From Coriolopsis trogii (lineage: Eukaryota; Basidiomycota; Agaricomycetes; Polyporales; Polyporaceae): a stretch of DNA of 64,000 nt. The notes below the pieces were generated by a model. It searched no databases, had not been told where the DNA came from, and saw nothing but the letters and a program-made list of their open reading frames with translations. Made by a program: the position numbers and the translations under genes. This document shows, in pieces, positions 53,987 through 64,000 of the stretch (the stretch's first letter is position 1; the number at the start of each line of letters is the position of its first letter). The stretch spans positions 2,232,001 to 2,296,000 of the forward strand of contig JAHYIO010000031.1 of NCBI GenBank assembly GCA_020543525.1. The letters run 5' to 3'.

Positions 53987-56916
53987 ATGATTGCCTCCTC
54001 GTCCTCCAAAGATCTCCCTCCTCTCGCCCCTGCAATGCACCCTCTACCACCCGTCTCCCACCATCCTTCACTCCCCTCTTCGTCCTCAAATTCAGACAGC
54101 AACACTCCTGGTCCGTCTAGCTCAGCCACAGATCCAAAGAGGAAACCTCCCGCCAAGCGTAAACGCACCAATGACTCCAACGGCGACGCCGACGGACAAC
54201 CGAGGACGCGCGACGGCCCGAAGAAGAAAAAGGCGAATCGCGCCTGCTTTCATTGTCAGAAAGCCCATCTCACCTGCGACGACTGTGAGTCTTGATTCGT
54301 TGCCTTATTTTGCCTTGTGCTCGCCGTGCGTGCTGCAAATTTCTCCATTGAGTGCGGAGCAGTGGGTCTTGCATGCCTCTGCTTCTCTCTTCTCATTACG
54401 CCTTCCTGCCTTCCTATCCTCCTTCCATGCTTCCGCGTTGCATGACGTTACCCATACTGCCCGTCGTAAGCCGGTGGATACTCTACCCGAAGGAGGCGTA
54501 CCCGGCTGTCCAAGCATGATTGTCACTTCCACTTGCATTAGCCGTATGCATTGTCCATTTGACTGACTGCGCCCATTTTACTCACTCCGACACTGGCCGT
54601 AACTCTGCATGTGTCGATAGTGCTAGCACACGAGCAATATTGGCACATACAGCACGCCATTCCCAGTAGTTTGACCATCTGGCGAGCATTACCATACCTC
54701 ATTCCAGGCCGTAAATCGGCCCACATTTCGCCGCGCGCCCTCTACTACATTGAACAACCATGACCCGTTCTGAAGGCTGACAGTGTAGAGCGACATTGAC
54801 GGTGCATTACTTCAATGTGCCCCCATACGGGAGTCACGGATATATCCTATTCCTTCGTCTTCGCTTCCTTGAAACCGCTTCTTCCTTCTCCTCTGGCGCT
54901 CTATTCAATCGCTCAATGTTTACCCTGTCCGTTTGAGACTGACTTCCTTCGTAGCTCGGCCATGCCAACGATGTGTGAAGCGTGGTATGCAAGACCAATG
55001 CACTGAAGGGCATCGCAAGAAGGCCAAGTATCTCTTGGACGAAGAGGAACTAGGCAAGTCCTCACATGACAGCCTGCTGACAGCGAACCTAATTGCACAA
55101 CAGAGGCGCTTAAACGCGCGAAGTCTGGCGAAGGTTCGTCAAAGAGCGTAGAGCCGTCAACCCAACGTAATGTTCCCCACCTCAGTCTCGTTGGAACTAT
55201 CTCACACTCCCTTGATCACAGCGCGTCCACCACCTGAATCAGTACCTCCGCAACAGCCGTATATATCTCCCGACGCGATGTTTCCCGTTTACAACACGGC
55301 CGGGTCGTTCGGAGTGCCTGCTGAGGCAGCCAACCTCGAGTATTCTATTCTTTCAGCCATCTTGGGCGGATCTCCCGACTCTGGATCGGGTGGATCGCCT
55401 GCGGCTGCACACGCTACCCAGCCTGCTTCCGCCGGATCGTCCTTTGCGCCCAACCCGCCGTCTGGGCTATCTAACGCGTCCTGGCCAGCGGAACCTGCCC
55501 CTGGACAGTTCGCTGCTGCGCCTGGTCAAACTGGATATACAGCCCCAGGGTACAGCGAACCACCGCAGATGGGTATCCCACCGTCAGAAACGACTCTGCC
55601 GGCATCTTCATCTGGCGGTATCCCTCCCGAGTACATCGCGTCAAATCCGTCAGGCTATCCGGTGGGATATTCTGCGCCGACAGGCCACGCTGGCCCATCG
55701 CAATACGAGTATCCTGCGGGTCATCCACAATCACAAGGTCAAGGACAGCCATCGGCGCCTGGGCAGAGCGTATCGTACCAGTCGCCGCCCCCATCCTTCT
55801 TGGTCCGCCCAAGGCGGAATCCTAGCTCGCCCACGGCGATCAGATCGGCTGGGTGGACCCCTTTGATATCGACACCGACGGTCGAGAACGCTGTGCAGAG
55901 CGTGTATCGCAATGTTACCAAGGGCTATGATTACACCGAAGGTTATCACTTCCTCATGAAGCATATGAGTCGACGGTGGGTGCTGCTTCTGGTTCCTGTT
56001 TGTCAATAATCTCGCTGATCATGAACAAATCCAATCTCTGTGATCTATGTCCTTCATGGCCCGATGCTTCGTCGTTTGCCCGATCGTGTGGGTGCATGCT
56101 GTGCCGCACTCGAATCCGGCGACATGGTGTTTCTCCGGTATCTGTGACGCCGTTTTGCTCTGGGCCTTTGGGGTTTCTATGGTGCCCGCTCTCTAAATCC
56201 GCGCCTCGCCATGTGCGGTCCGGTCCGGGCGACAACAGGTTCGAGAAGAACGACATTCTGCGGATCGTGCGCGCGCTCGCGATCGTACGGCCGTCGTTCA
56301 TCGCGCTCCAGATGCCGATGACGGAGGAGGACGAGGTGTTTGTGGAGAAGTGCTTCCAGCGGTCGCTCATCGAGCTCGACAAGCTCGTCTCGTTCTCGGG
56401 CACGCCGACCGTCGCGTGGCGGCGAACGGGCGAGATCTGCCTCGTCGGCCCCGAGTTTTGCATGCTCACCGGCTGGGAGAGGGAGGAGCTCGTCGGGCGG
56501 AGAAAGTACATATACGAGGTGCGCCCTTTTGCGTGGTCTTTCTTGGACGTGCGGCCGTGGTGCTAACAATAGTCGACTATGTTTATCGTGCTGGCGTCCG
56601 TCCTGACTGCGGTCCACGTGCAGTTGTTCGAGAACCAGTCGGTGGTCGAGTACTGGGAGAACTTTGCGAACCACGCGTTCGAGAACACGACGCAGTCCGT
56701 GTACTCGCATTGTGTGCTGCTCAAGCCGAGCGGCGCCCCTGTGCCGTGCACGTTCTGCTTCTCGATACGGAGGGACATCATGGACCTCCCCAGTTTAGTT
56801 ATAGGTGCGTGTCCGCTGTCTTCCGCCTTGCATCCTCCACCGTCGTCCTCGTCCCCGTCCCCGTCCCCGAAGTCGATGTTGATCTTCGTGCAGGGCAATG
56901 GCTCCCATTATTATAG
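53987..56916 (+). CDS. ERT1: ERT1/AcuK-type Zn2Cys6 regulator of gluconeogenesis
   Basis: This nuclear Zn-cluster transcription factor with a PAS-like domain controls gluconeogenic and nonfermentable-carbon genes. Exon 1 (ATG 53987) ends inside the zinc cluster ('[19 protein letters not shown]'). After a 670-nt intron (54285-54954) the cluster continues '[20 protein letters not shown]' and '[13 protein letters not shown]', giving all six Cys. A 50-nt GC..AG intron (55054-55103) restores '[20 protein letters not shown]'. A long Pro/Ser/Gly region follows, then '[18 protein letters not shown]', '[20 protein letters not shown]', '[20 protein letters not shown]', '[17 protein letters not shown]' (PAS), '[20 protein letters not shown]' and the terminal 'GQWLPLL', with TAG at 56914-56916. 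The match to the Ert1/Rds2 family is strong across the whole length. Confidence 0.92.
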
Positions 56917-57561
56917 CCCATATGGTGGCTATCATCTCTATTCTCCCTGGTGCCGGCCGGTAGACAGGCCCAGCTTGTATCAAACAGTCGGTATTCGTCT
57001 CTCCGTCGCCATCGTCCGTCTTTTCCTACACGCCTGTGCTACGCCCCTCGATATACGTATACGAACATCACGATTCAGTATACAGCCCCACATGACGCTG
57101 GACACTGTACTACTTATTAACTCACTGTATATGGACTGCGCTAGAGCGTTAGAATCCTGGTGCATTGGTTTCTGTGTTATATGTCGAATGAACGAACGTT
57201 GGGGCCTTCTCATCCCTGCTGCCGTCCGGCGGTAGGGATGATTAGCTCCGCGCTGTATGCTCTCTCACACTCTTCCACGTCAGGGGGCGGGCATGATATC
57301 CGTTGTCCGCCAGTGGGGCATTTGCGCATGAGTACAGTGAAAGACGAGATGGATATTAGGGCATGACCCGAATAAAAATCGCAAAACGAACAGTCCGTAA
57401 GGGATCTATGTACGACGAACCTGGCAGGCCACCTAGAAGATCGAACGCGGGTTCGGACCACCACAACGCCCCCGCCCCTATTGGGCATTCCACCCTTCCA
57501 CCCATTCTCTTCCATCCTCATCCTTCGAGTCCTCGAGAGCAGTTCCTGACTGGATACGTGC
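56917..57561. other. Convergent 3' intergenic region
   Basis: About 645 bases lie between the ERT1 and PRA1 stops. The ERT1 reading in other frames continues into it, but no separate gene is supported. Confidence 0.5.
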
Positions 57562-58637
57562 TCAAACGGACTCCTGGACCTGGGCGTACTCGCTCTCGAT
57601 GCCGGGCTCCATGATGGTCGCGTGGCCGAGGATGAGGACGGCGGAGGCGCCGACGAGCCAGAAGAAGGTGCTGAAGGGGGAGGCGATCCAGAGCATTGGG
57701 ATCCCGATCACGAACAGGCCGGTGTAGAGCGATTTCTGGGTGATGGTGTGTTCGCCGACTTGGATAGGGTCTGGGGCTGTTGGGGTATATTGTGGATGGC
57801 AGAGGTTGGTCGCGTGCGTCGTGGTCGATTGTGGGCGGAGGGAGGGTGATGGGTTCCGTATGATTGGGAGAATGGAATGGACAAGTGGGGTTGGTGGAGG
57901 CGAGGGTACGTCGGCCGGGTTTGCGGGTCGGTAGATGCGGACGGTGGTGTGGGCACGAACGGGCACGCGAGAGGAGATGGGCATAGGGTAAGGAGTTTCA
58001 AAGAGCGTACAAATGCGCCAGTCCGCGTGGTTCGGAAGCGGCGAATGAAACATGGGCGGAGGGGATTGCTCGTCAGGAAATGCACTAAAAGTATGTGAGG
58101 CTGAAAGACTGACCGAAGCGGTTGATTGCAGCGAAACCGCCGACGAGGAAGAGAACAGCGAATATGAGGAAGAGGTTTGTAAGGCTGACAGTCTCAGTTT
58201 AGCTGACTGAGTTGGATATTTGATTGTGTTACGTACAGGGCATAGACGGCAAGGAGCGCGATAACCAGGCCATAGTTTCCTGCGTGCCACCAAGTCAACC
58301 ACGACGGCCTATGCATATAGCAAACGGATGCATACCTGAGAAGTAGCGAGTGTTGTAGGATATCCGCTATATGGTGCAAGCCAATGCCGAGGCATGGTGA
58401 ATCCTAGGGAGGCGAGATGCATGAATGAAGCAAAGCGCGCACATGTGTTGCTTGGTTGAGGTCTGACGGTCTTGAGACACGGTTGTAGTCAAAGAACTCT
58501 GTAGGTGGACGGAGTGCACTGAGGCGAGATTCCTGCAGTAGGAGATATGTTCAGCCCCGAGGAGATCTTCGCAGCCTGGGCGGTGGACGAACCCGAATGG
58601 ACTTAAGGGTGTCGCTGACACGCATGAGGGTCTCCAT
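57562..58637 (-). CDS. PRA1/Yip3 family prenylated-Rab acceptor
   Basis: This small Golgi/ER membrane protein binds prenylated Rab GTPases. Exon 1 (ATG 58637) gives 'METLMRVSDTLKSIR', joined by GTTCGT...CAG to 'ESRLSALRPPTEFFDYNRVS' and 'RPSDLNQATH', then 'RISYNTRYFSGNYGLVIALL', 'AVYALLTNLFLIFAVLFLVG', 'GFAAINRF' and, after a long intron, 'DPIQVGEHTITQKSLYTGLF' and 'VIGIPMLWIASPFSTFFWLV', then 'GASAVLILGHATIMEPGIES', ending at TGA 57562-57564. The two hydrophobic hairpins and the 'RPxxEFFDxxRvSrP' motif are diagnostic. The last intron (57771-58113) is 343 nt, far longer than the others in this gene, and happens to be open in the downstream exon's frame. Confidence 0.9.
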
Positions 58638-58925
58638 GGTAATCTGTGTTGTCTGGAAGTGAGAGGAGAGTGTTACAGTCTGGGTATGTGCAGCGTGGAG
58701 GTGAGGGTGTGTGTTAGATGATGCGGCGCGAGGGGGGCGAGTGTTTTGAATACGTTGCACCTCGAGCGCCTGTTCCCGCGCGCAGCCACTTTGGTCCATT
58801 CAGAGTGCGCGCGCAGCTACTACTGCCATTGTTCCACGACCTCGACCTCGCCGCAGCTCCTCTATTCACGGGCTTTCCTCTTGTCACCTCTTCATACCTA
58901 CTGAAACTCCTGTACGGACGGAGAT

Positions 58926-59153
58926 ATGATTCGGAGACCACCAACCATGATCCCGATGACGGACGCGGATGTGCAGCAGGTTCGCGACGCTATGCGTTTG
59001 AAGGCCAACGGCGGACGCGGGAAACAAGGCACGCCCCTCACACCTGCGCAGATGAAGGCTGTTGCCACACCCTCGCAGCCATACCACCATGCTGAGGAGC
59101 AGAAGAAGAAAAGGGAGGGCATGTCCCGAGACGAGCGGCTCGGACTGCGGTGA
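58926..59153 (+). CDS. Small basic protein of unknown function
   Basis: This 75-codon ORF from ATG 58926 to TGA 59153 contains 'MTDADVQQVRDAMRLKANGG', 'KQGTPLTPAQMKAVATPSQP' and 'HAEEQKKKREGMSRDERLGL'. It is hydrophilic and Lys/Arg/Gln-rich, with no membrane segment. The regular composition makes it more gene-like than most ORFs of this size, and it sits in a gap with room for its own promoter. I do not recognise it. Confidence 0.4.
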   Translation: MIRRPPTMIPMTDADVQQVRDAMRLKANGGRGKQGTPLTPAQMKAVATPSQPYHHAEEQKKKREGMSRDERLGLR

Positions 59154-59494
59154 AGGACAGGTACGTCTCGTCTGCTCTCAGTCTGCGCATTACTGACGTC
59201 TGGCGGAAGAGTGCAGCTATTGCGTCAACCGCGTCGATGGACAATGAAAGAAACCTTTAAGATGTATTACTACGCCATGAGGTCGTTGCTTCACAGGTCC
59301 TTGCGAAGGCAGGAGGTTCGTGTCACTCATCTCGCTTTGTCGCGCTTCCGGAATGTGCTCCAGGTGAGGCACCCCACACAACCATTTCTTTATGGGATTC
59401 ACTGCGTTTGTGGCTGTGTGGCGTTCCAGTATATTATCTATGCCAGTATGTCTATCAGCAGCCGCCCTCTCGGACCTCTCTCGCACAACTCTCT
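59154..59494. other. Intergenic region upstream of the F-box gene
   Basis: A plus-strand frame at about 59211-59380 ('KETFKMYYYAMRSLLHRSL') is open but unassigned. It could be a further exon of the small basic gene. No other feature is seen. Confidence 0.35.
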
Positions 59495-60659
59495 ATGATG
59501 TCTCCTCCAGCAAACATTCACAACCTCCCAACGGAACTGCATTACGCCATCATCGACCACTTGCGCACCGATCGCACAGCGCTTCTCGCCTGTTGTCTCG
59601 CATGGCATCTGTGGCGTAATTACGCTCAAAAGACACTCCTCCATACCGTGCACATCGATGCGGATAGCAGTGCGCAATTCCTGAGGACAGCGGCGTCGCG
59701 ACCTGATCTTATGAGCCATATACGCGAGTTCATCCTCAGTGACGCAGACGAGGTCCCTCCGCTGCGTCTCACAGGCGTGCGGTTATTGCGTTTGGTCAGT
59801 GTGGATATTTCCAAACCCTGGAAACTCGCCGCCCTCCAAAGCAGCCAGTACACGATTCAGCAGCTCAGCCTGCGCAACTGCAACATAGGCGATATGGATA
59901 CGTTTTCCGCGTTCTTGAAAGAGATGCACAATTTGAAGAACGTCGAAGTCGAACGATGCAGGTTCGAGCCCGGGACCTCCTTCAGTAACCAACAGCCGGA
60001 TGTCCAAGGTCCACAGCTGCAGTCGGTCGCTTTGGTGGATGGTGGCCCATCGTGCGAGATCGTGTCGTGTGCGATGCTTCACGTCCTGCAGAAGGGACAC
60101 CTTGCGCATGAGAACCTAACCATCGTGAAGATACGTCTCGGAGAACTATATCTCCCCGCTTTAGACGGTTTCCTCCGCGTTGTCGGTCCTCGTCTCCGAG
60201 AGCTTGACCTTGGTATTCAAGGAGGAACGATGATCGAAGGTACGTGATCCTTTCCACCTTGACACGTCCAATCCGTTTACACGACTTGCTACAGATTCCA
60301 AAGACCTTCCGTTGTCGCTGGGGAGCTGCAACGGACTCGTCCTTCTCAGCCTCAAGATTAGACTCCGGTCCGTCTTCGGTAACCGCTACGTCCCACTGCT
60401 TCTGGACACACTCCGAGCTCCCAACCTGCGTCGCGTCAAGTTCGTGATCAGTACTCGGCGAGCGCGTGTCATTGAGCTACGCGCTCTCGACTGGGATCAT
60501 GTCGGACGGGTTCTGAGCGCTGAAAGATTTGGGTCGCTGAAAGGGGTCGTATGCCATGTCGTCGATGGGCACAGTCCGCAGAGGATGATCATCCCGTTTT
60601 TGGAGGAGCGCCTCGCGCCACTCGCTGCTCGTGGTGTCCTTCGCTGTCTTCAGGATTGA
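59495..60659 (+). CDS. F-box protein with leucine-rich-like repeats
   Basis: ATG 59495 opens 'MMSPPANIHNLPTELHYAII' and 'DHLRTDRTALLACCLAWHLW', an N-terminal F-box of the type widely expanded in Agaricomycetes, which links substrates to SCF ubiquitin ligases. The remainder has irregular leucine-rich segments ('LRNCNIGDMDTFSAFLKEMH', 'LKNVEVERCRFEPG', 'LRELDLGIQGGTMIEG'). A GTACGT...CAG intron near 60241-60295 leads into 'DSKDLPLSLGSCNGLVLLSL', 'LLLDTLRAPNLRRVKFVIST' and the C-terminus, with TGA at 60657-60659. The substrate is unknown. Confidence 0.8.
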
Positions 60660-61130
60660 ATTTTTCAGGAGCTCTGGTTCTCCGACTAATCTGTGTCGGT
60701 TTCCTATCTTTTTGCAGATCTCCCCTTGTTGTCTGTTGATCAGTGCCCTGTTATGTACGTCTCTAGTCATAGCGTCCCCTAATTGTAGTCGCGAGGTCCG
60801 CTCTAAATCCACAGCATGCAGTATAGAAGACGTTAGAGGAGACCTGGAGCCCGACAATGTCGACCCAGCCAGCCGGATGTATGTGTACAAACCAAATTTT
60901 CACAGCGTATGTTTGCGGATGAGCGAAGGACAAGTGGCCATTACTATGTACCTCCTCTCAGAGTTTGACGGCAAGCAGAGACTCAGAGTGCGACTGCCTT
61001 ACAAGGAATTCACATGGTATTGCCCACCGGATGAGTTATGGGCGCTTGTCCATAACACCGTCCTCCGAGTCTCCGACAGGCAGCTTACTTTACTTCTTAC
61101 CACCACAACTGCTCTAGACGACTCAAAACC
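60660..61130. other. Intergenic region between the F-box gene and PEX5
   Basis: An open frame at 60631-61152 crosses from the F-box 3' end into the PEX5 leader. It has no motif and its codons look unselected. It holds the F-box 3' end and the PEX5 promoter. Confidence 0.45.
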
Positions 61131-64000
61131 ATGTCGCTCCCTATGCTTGTGAATGGCGCAGAATGTGGCCCTTCAAATCCGCTGCAAGGTCTATCGAAAC
61201 GGTTTGATCAGGACAGAGGCATCCAGCAAGTATGTCCGCAAGTGTGCTTGGTCGTGCGATTGACACTCAGGCTTGTTTGGTGTACAGGACCAGTTCGGAG
61301 CTGGTCGTGCGGGATCTTCTAGAGAGGTGCGTTTGAGATACTCGGTCATACAAACTCCGGAGCAAGGAGGTTCAGTGAGAGACTGGGAGGTGGTGACTGG
61401 TCGCCAAGAATGATGCCTTCGTGCATATGCTTGTCTTGTGGGTGCAGCCCGCATATCGTGACAACTAGCCACTGCCTCCGCCACTTGCCATACGTTATCA
61501 CATCCCACTCCAGTCAAGTGAAAGGTTCTGACCGATACATCGCGTTGTAGGCATTTCGGAGCCAGTACACCTCTGCACCAGGCGTGAATCAAGATGCCGC
61601 AAGGTTCTTCTCTCCTTCCTCTTCCTCCGCCCCCACTCTTCCCGCGGCCTCTCCCTTTGACCTCTCGGCTCTGCATCACCATTTACCCGCATCTCATGCG
61701 CAATCCCCGGTACATGCACAATCCCCGGTGCAATCCCCTTCGCTTCAGGCTGGCCCAGCAGCCTGGGCTGCGGACTTCCTGCTGCAACAGCCGAATACAT
61801 CTATAGCATCCATGTCAGCTGGTAAGGCTGCACAGCGCCAAGGAACACCAATGTCGGTCGAACAGAACATGTCTGTGACGCCCCACAGTCCGCCTAGCAC
61901 TTATATGCCTAGTACGTCTGTTATCCCCATAAGTACACCGATGTTCGCTTACATGACCTCATAGACATGTCTTGGAGTCCTTCCGTGGGCATTGGCACCG
62001 CTCAATTCGCTTCGGCTCCAGGAATGCAGGCGATATTTTCTCAAGCGAACACACACATCGATGGTTTGTGAGAATTGCAAGTGCCAGACACGACGTCGCG
62101 CTCACCCTTCGACTCTTGAATACAGCTGCTAAATGGGACCAAGAGTTCCGGTCACAAGAGCTCTCTTTGAACTCAGCGACGAGCGCATCCGTCCTTCCCG
62201 TACAAGCCGAGACGGTCGCCGAGGCATCTTCGCGGGCGCAGGCCCACGATCAGGACGAACTCGCGCGCACGGCAGCCCTTCTCATAGACACTGTGCAGAA
62301 TGAGGCGAATCCCAAGTTCAAGAACAGCGCTTTCATGGGACTCATGCGCCAGTTACGTGACGGCGAAGTGATTGTAGAGGGCAATGATATGGTCCAGCGA
62401 TCTGAAGCTTCCGGCGTTCAGCAATCTGTCGACACGAAAGGCAAGGGCCGTGCTGTAGACGTCCCATCGCTCGGCGTGAACGGTTTGCAGCTGCCGACGC
62501 TCAGTCGACCTATCACAGCTTTGCCCGCGGGGTATACAGCAATGACCCAAGAACAAACCTCCGATGAGGACGGAGCTTCCCGTCAGGAGGACCCCAACGA
62601 CGCCTATTTCCGACAAGAGAACGAGGATTATATCGCGATGCATTCCCAAATGACGGACGCCCACTCGGCGCCATCGCCCCAGTTCCAGTTACAGCAAGCC
62701 GAGTGGGACAATATGCAGCGCGACTGGGAAACATTCGAGGCTACCGCACACGGCTTGCGGCCGCTATCGAACTACCAATTCCAGGCGAACAACCCCTATC
62801 TGAACGGAGAGGCGTCCCGTACAAGACACCATGCTGCACACATTGGGATGTCGGAAACGCTTTACGAGGTATGTCTAACCCGAACCCGCCGAGCTACCGA
62901 CACGCCCGCAGAAGCTGATGAAATACCGCCTGGGGGTGATAGAGCGTGCTCGAGATGGAAGCTGCCGTCCAGCGCGACCCGACCAATGCAGCGCGTTGGT
63001 ACGAGTTGGGCGTCAAGCAGCAAGAGAACGAGCGGGAACAGAAGGCTATCCAAGCCCTCCGCCGCGCGATAGAACTCGACCCCACACATCTGGCGTCCTG
63101 GCTCGCACTCGCCGTCTCCCACACGAACGAGGGGAACCGCACGGGCGCATACACCGCGATCCGGGAATGGGTGGAGCGCAACGAGCGGTATGCGGCCGCT
63201 GTCGCGCAATTCCGCGCACTCAACCCCGAGCAGCCGGACGCGAGGCCCAGCGAGAAACTGACGAGCCTGATGCAATGCCTGATGAGCATCGTCCAGCAGA
63301 ACGCGGGAGGAGAGATCGATGCCGACATCCAGATTGCGCTTGCTGTGCTTCTGAATACCAACGAGGTGCGCGGTCGTCGGACTTGTCGTGGCCTATGTTC
63401 CCAGTATGGGATGTTCTCCGGGGGAACGCTAAGCTGAACTGCGGCTATTGTAGGACTATGCCAAGGCTCGAGATTGTTTCACCACAGCGCTTGCGGTGCG
63501 CCCTGAGGTACGTATGCCCTCGGCCATGGGCCTCGGGAACGAACCGTTCAGGACTCATGTGTTGCTTGGTACAGGATTGGTTGCTCTACAACCGTGTCGG
63601 CGCAACACTGGCGAACAGCGGTCACCCTGAAGAGGCCCTTCAGTACTACTACAGGGCTCTTGAACTGAACCCGACCTATATTCGAGCAAGGTGAGGCGGC
63701 TTTTGAGATCAAAGTCACTATCAATAGTACTGAATAATTCACTAAATATTCTTAATTCGATGCCACAGATTCAACCTGGGAATATCTTGCACGAACCTGC
63801 GCGTGAGTTGCAACTACTGAAAGTATTTGGTAAATCACCCGCTCACGCTTCACACGTTTTTCATCAGCGTTACGACGAGGCCGCTCAGCACATCCTCGAC
63901 GCGCTCCTCTTGCAGGACAGCGACAGCGTCCGCGACCCCTCCGGGGACGACGCCAACCGGGGCGTGACCTCGCACGCACTGTGGGACAGCCTCAAGACGT
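61131..64000 (+). CDS. PEX5: PEX5, peroxisomal targeting signal 1 receptor (3' end beyond the window)
   Basis: Pex5 carries SKL-type proteins from cytosol to peroxisome. Exon 1 (ATG 61131) is '[20 protein letters not shown]' + '[13 protein letters not shown]', with the conserved N-terminal Cys used for export ubiquitination. A small exon, '[13 protein letters not shown]', follows, then WxxxF/Y-type motifs that bind Pex13/14: '[11 protein letters not shown]', '[15 protein letters not shown]', '[13 protein letters not shown]'. The TPR array starts at '[20 protein letters not shown]', using the TGATAG acceptor, and continues '[20 protein letters not shown]', '[20 protein letters not shown]', '[19 protein letters not shown]' and '[16 protein letters not shown]'. 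The frame is still open at 64000, so the last few dozen residues are missing. Confidence 0.93.

Noticed and set aside
57708..58085. Long open frame inside the PRA1 intron as a coding insertion
   Set aside because: 343 nt is not a multiple of three and the spliced join restores the conserved PRA1 sequence, so it is better read as an intron.
59960..59980. GGTTCGAGCCC, a tRNA T-arm-like string
   Set aside because: It lies in the conserved F-box coding frame and has no matching acceptor or anticodon arms. I found no convincing tRNA in the window.
1..64000. CRISPR arrays, bacterial operons, rRNA genes
   Set aside because: The sequence is clearly eukaryotic with spliced genes. No direct-repeat array or rRNA segment was seen.

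Overview
The window looks like a piece of an Agaricomycete (mushroom-forming basidiomycete) nuclear genome. Genes are dense, on both strands, and cut by many short introns with GT..AG ends (mostly about 50-70 nt). The gene set is typical of these fungi: cytosolic formate dehydrogenase, an expansin/GH45-like secreted protein, an ERT1-type gluconeogenesis regulator, an Argonaute, a FucP-like sugar transporter and a DUF6589 gene. I cannot name the species. CDS coordinates below run from start to stop and include introns. Gene models were built by reading exons across frames and checking splice sites by eye.

Layout. 1-19 kb: a partial proline-rich gene, a PHOSPHO-type HAD phosphatase (-), ERO1 (-), a GNAT acetyltransferase (+), the histone acetyltransferase GCN5 (-), an expansin/GH45-like protein (+), formate dehydrogenase (-), an ERD1-like EXS membrane protein (-) and a secreted Ser/Gly-rich protein (-). 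20476-28143: a complete-looking DNA transposon. It has a 9-bp target-site duplication (TACCTGGGA), terminal inverted repeats of about 120-134 bp that each contain a strong hairpin, and two divergent genes: a RecQ-like helicase (-), broken by one in-frame TGA, and an intact 1203-residue DUF6589 protein (+). 28.1-31.3 kb is gene-poor. 31-47 kb: a bZIP protein, a DUF6924-like protein, a FucP-like MFS transporter, a nucleoside hydrolase, RACK1 with a U24 C/D snoRNA in its fourth intron, a frameshifted SDR pseudogene and an ACR3 arsenite pump. 47.6-64 kb: Argonaute, a HemK/PrmC-type methyltransferase, ERT1, PRA1, a small basic ORF, an F-box protein and PEX5, which runs off the right edge.

Most genes are unrelated housekeeping neighbours. 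The functional unit that stands out is the transposon. A DUF6589 protein paired head-to-head with a RecQ-like helicase, inside hairpin-bearing inverted repeats and a 9-bp duplication, suggests that DUF6589 is the transposase of a little-described element class and the helicase its accessory factor. A second solid non-coding result is the U24 snoRNA, which sits in the RACK1/ASC1 gene as it does in budding yeast.
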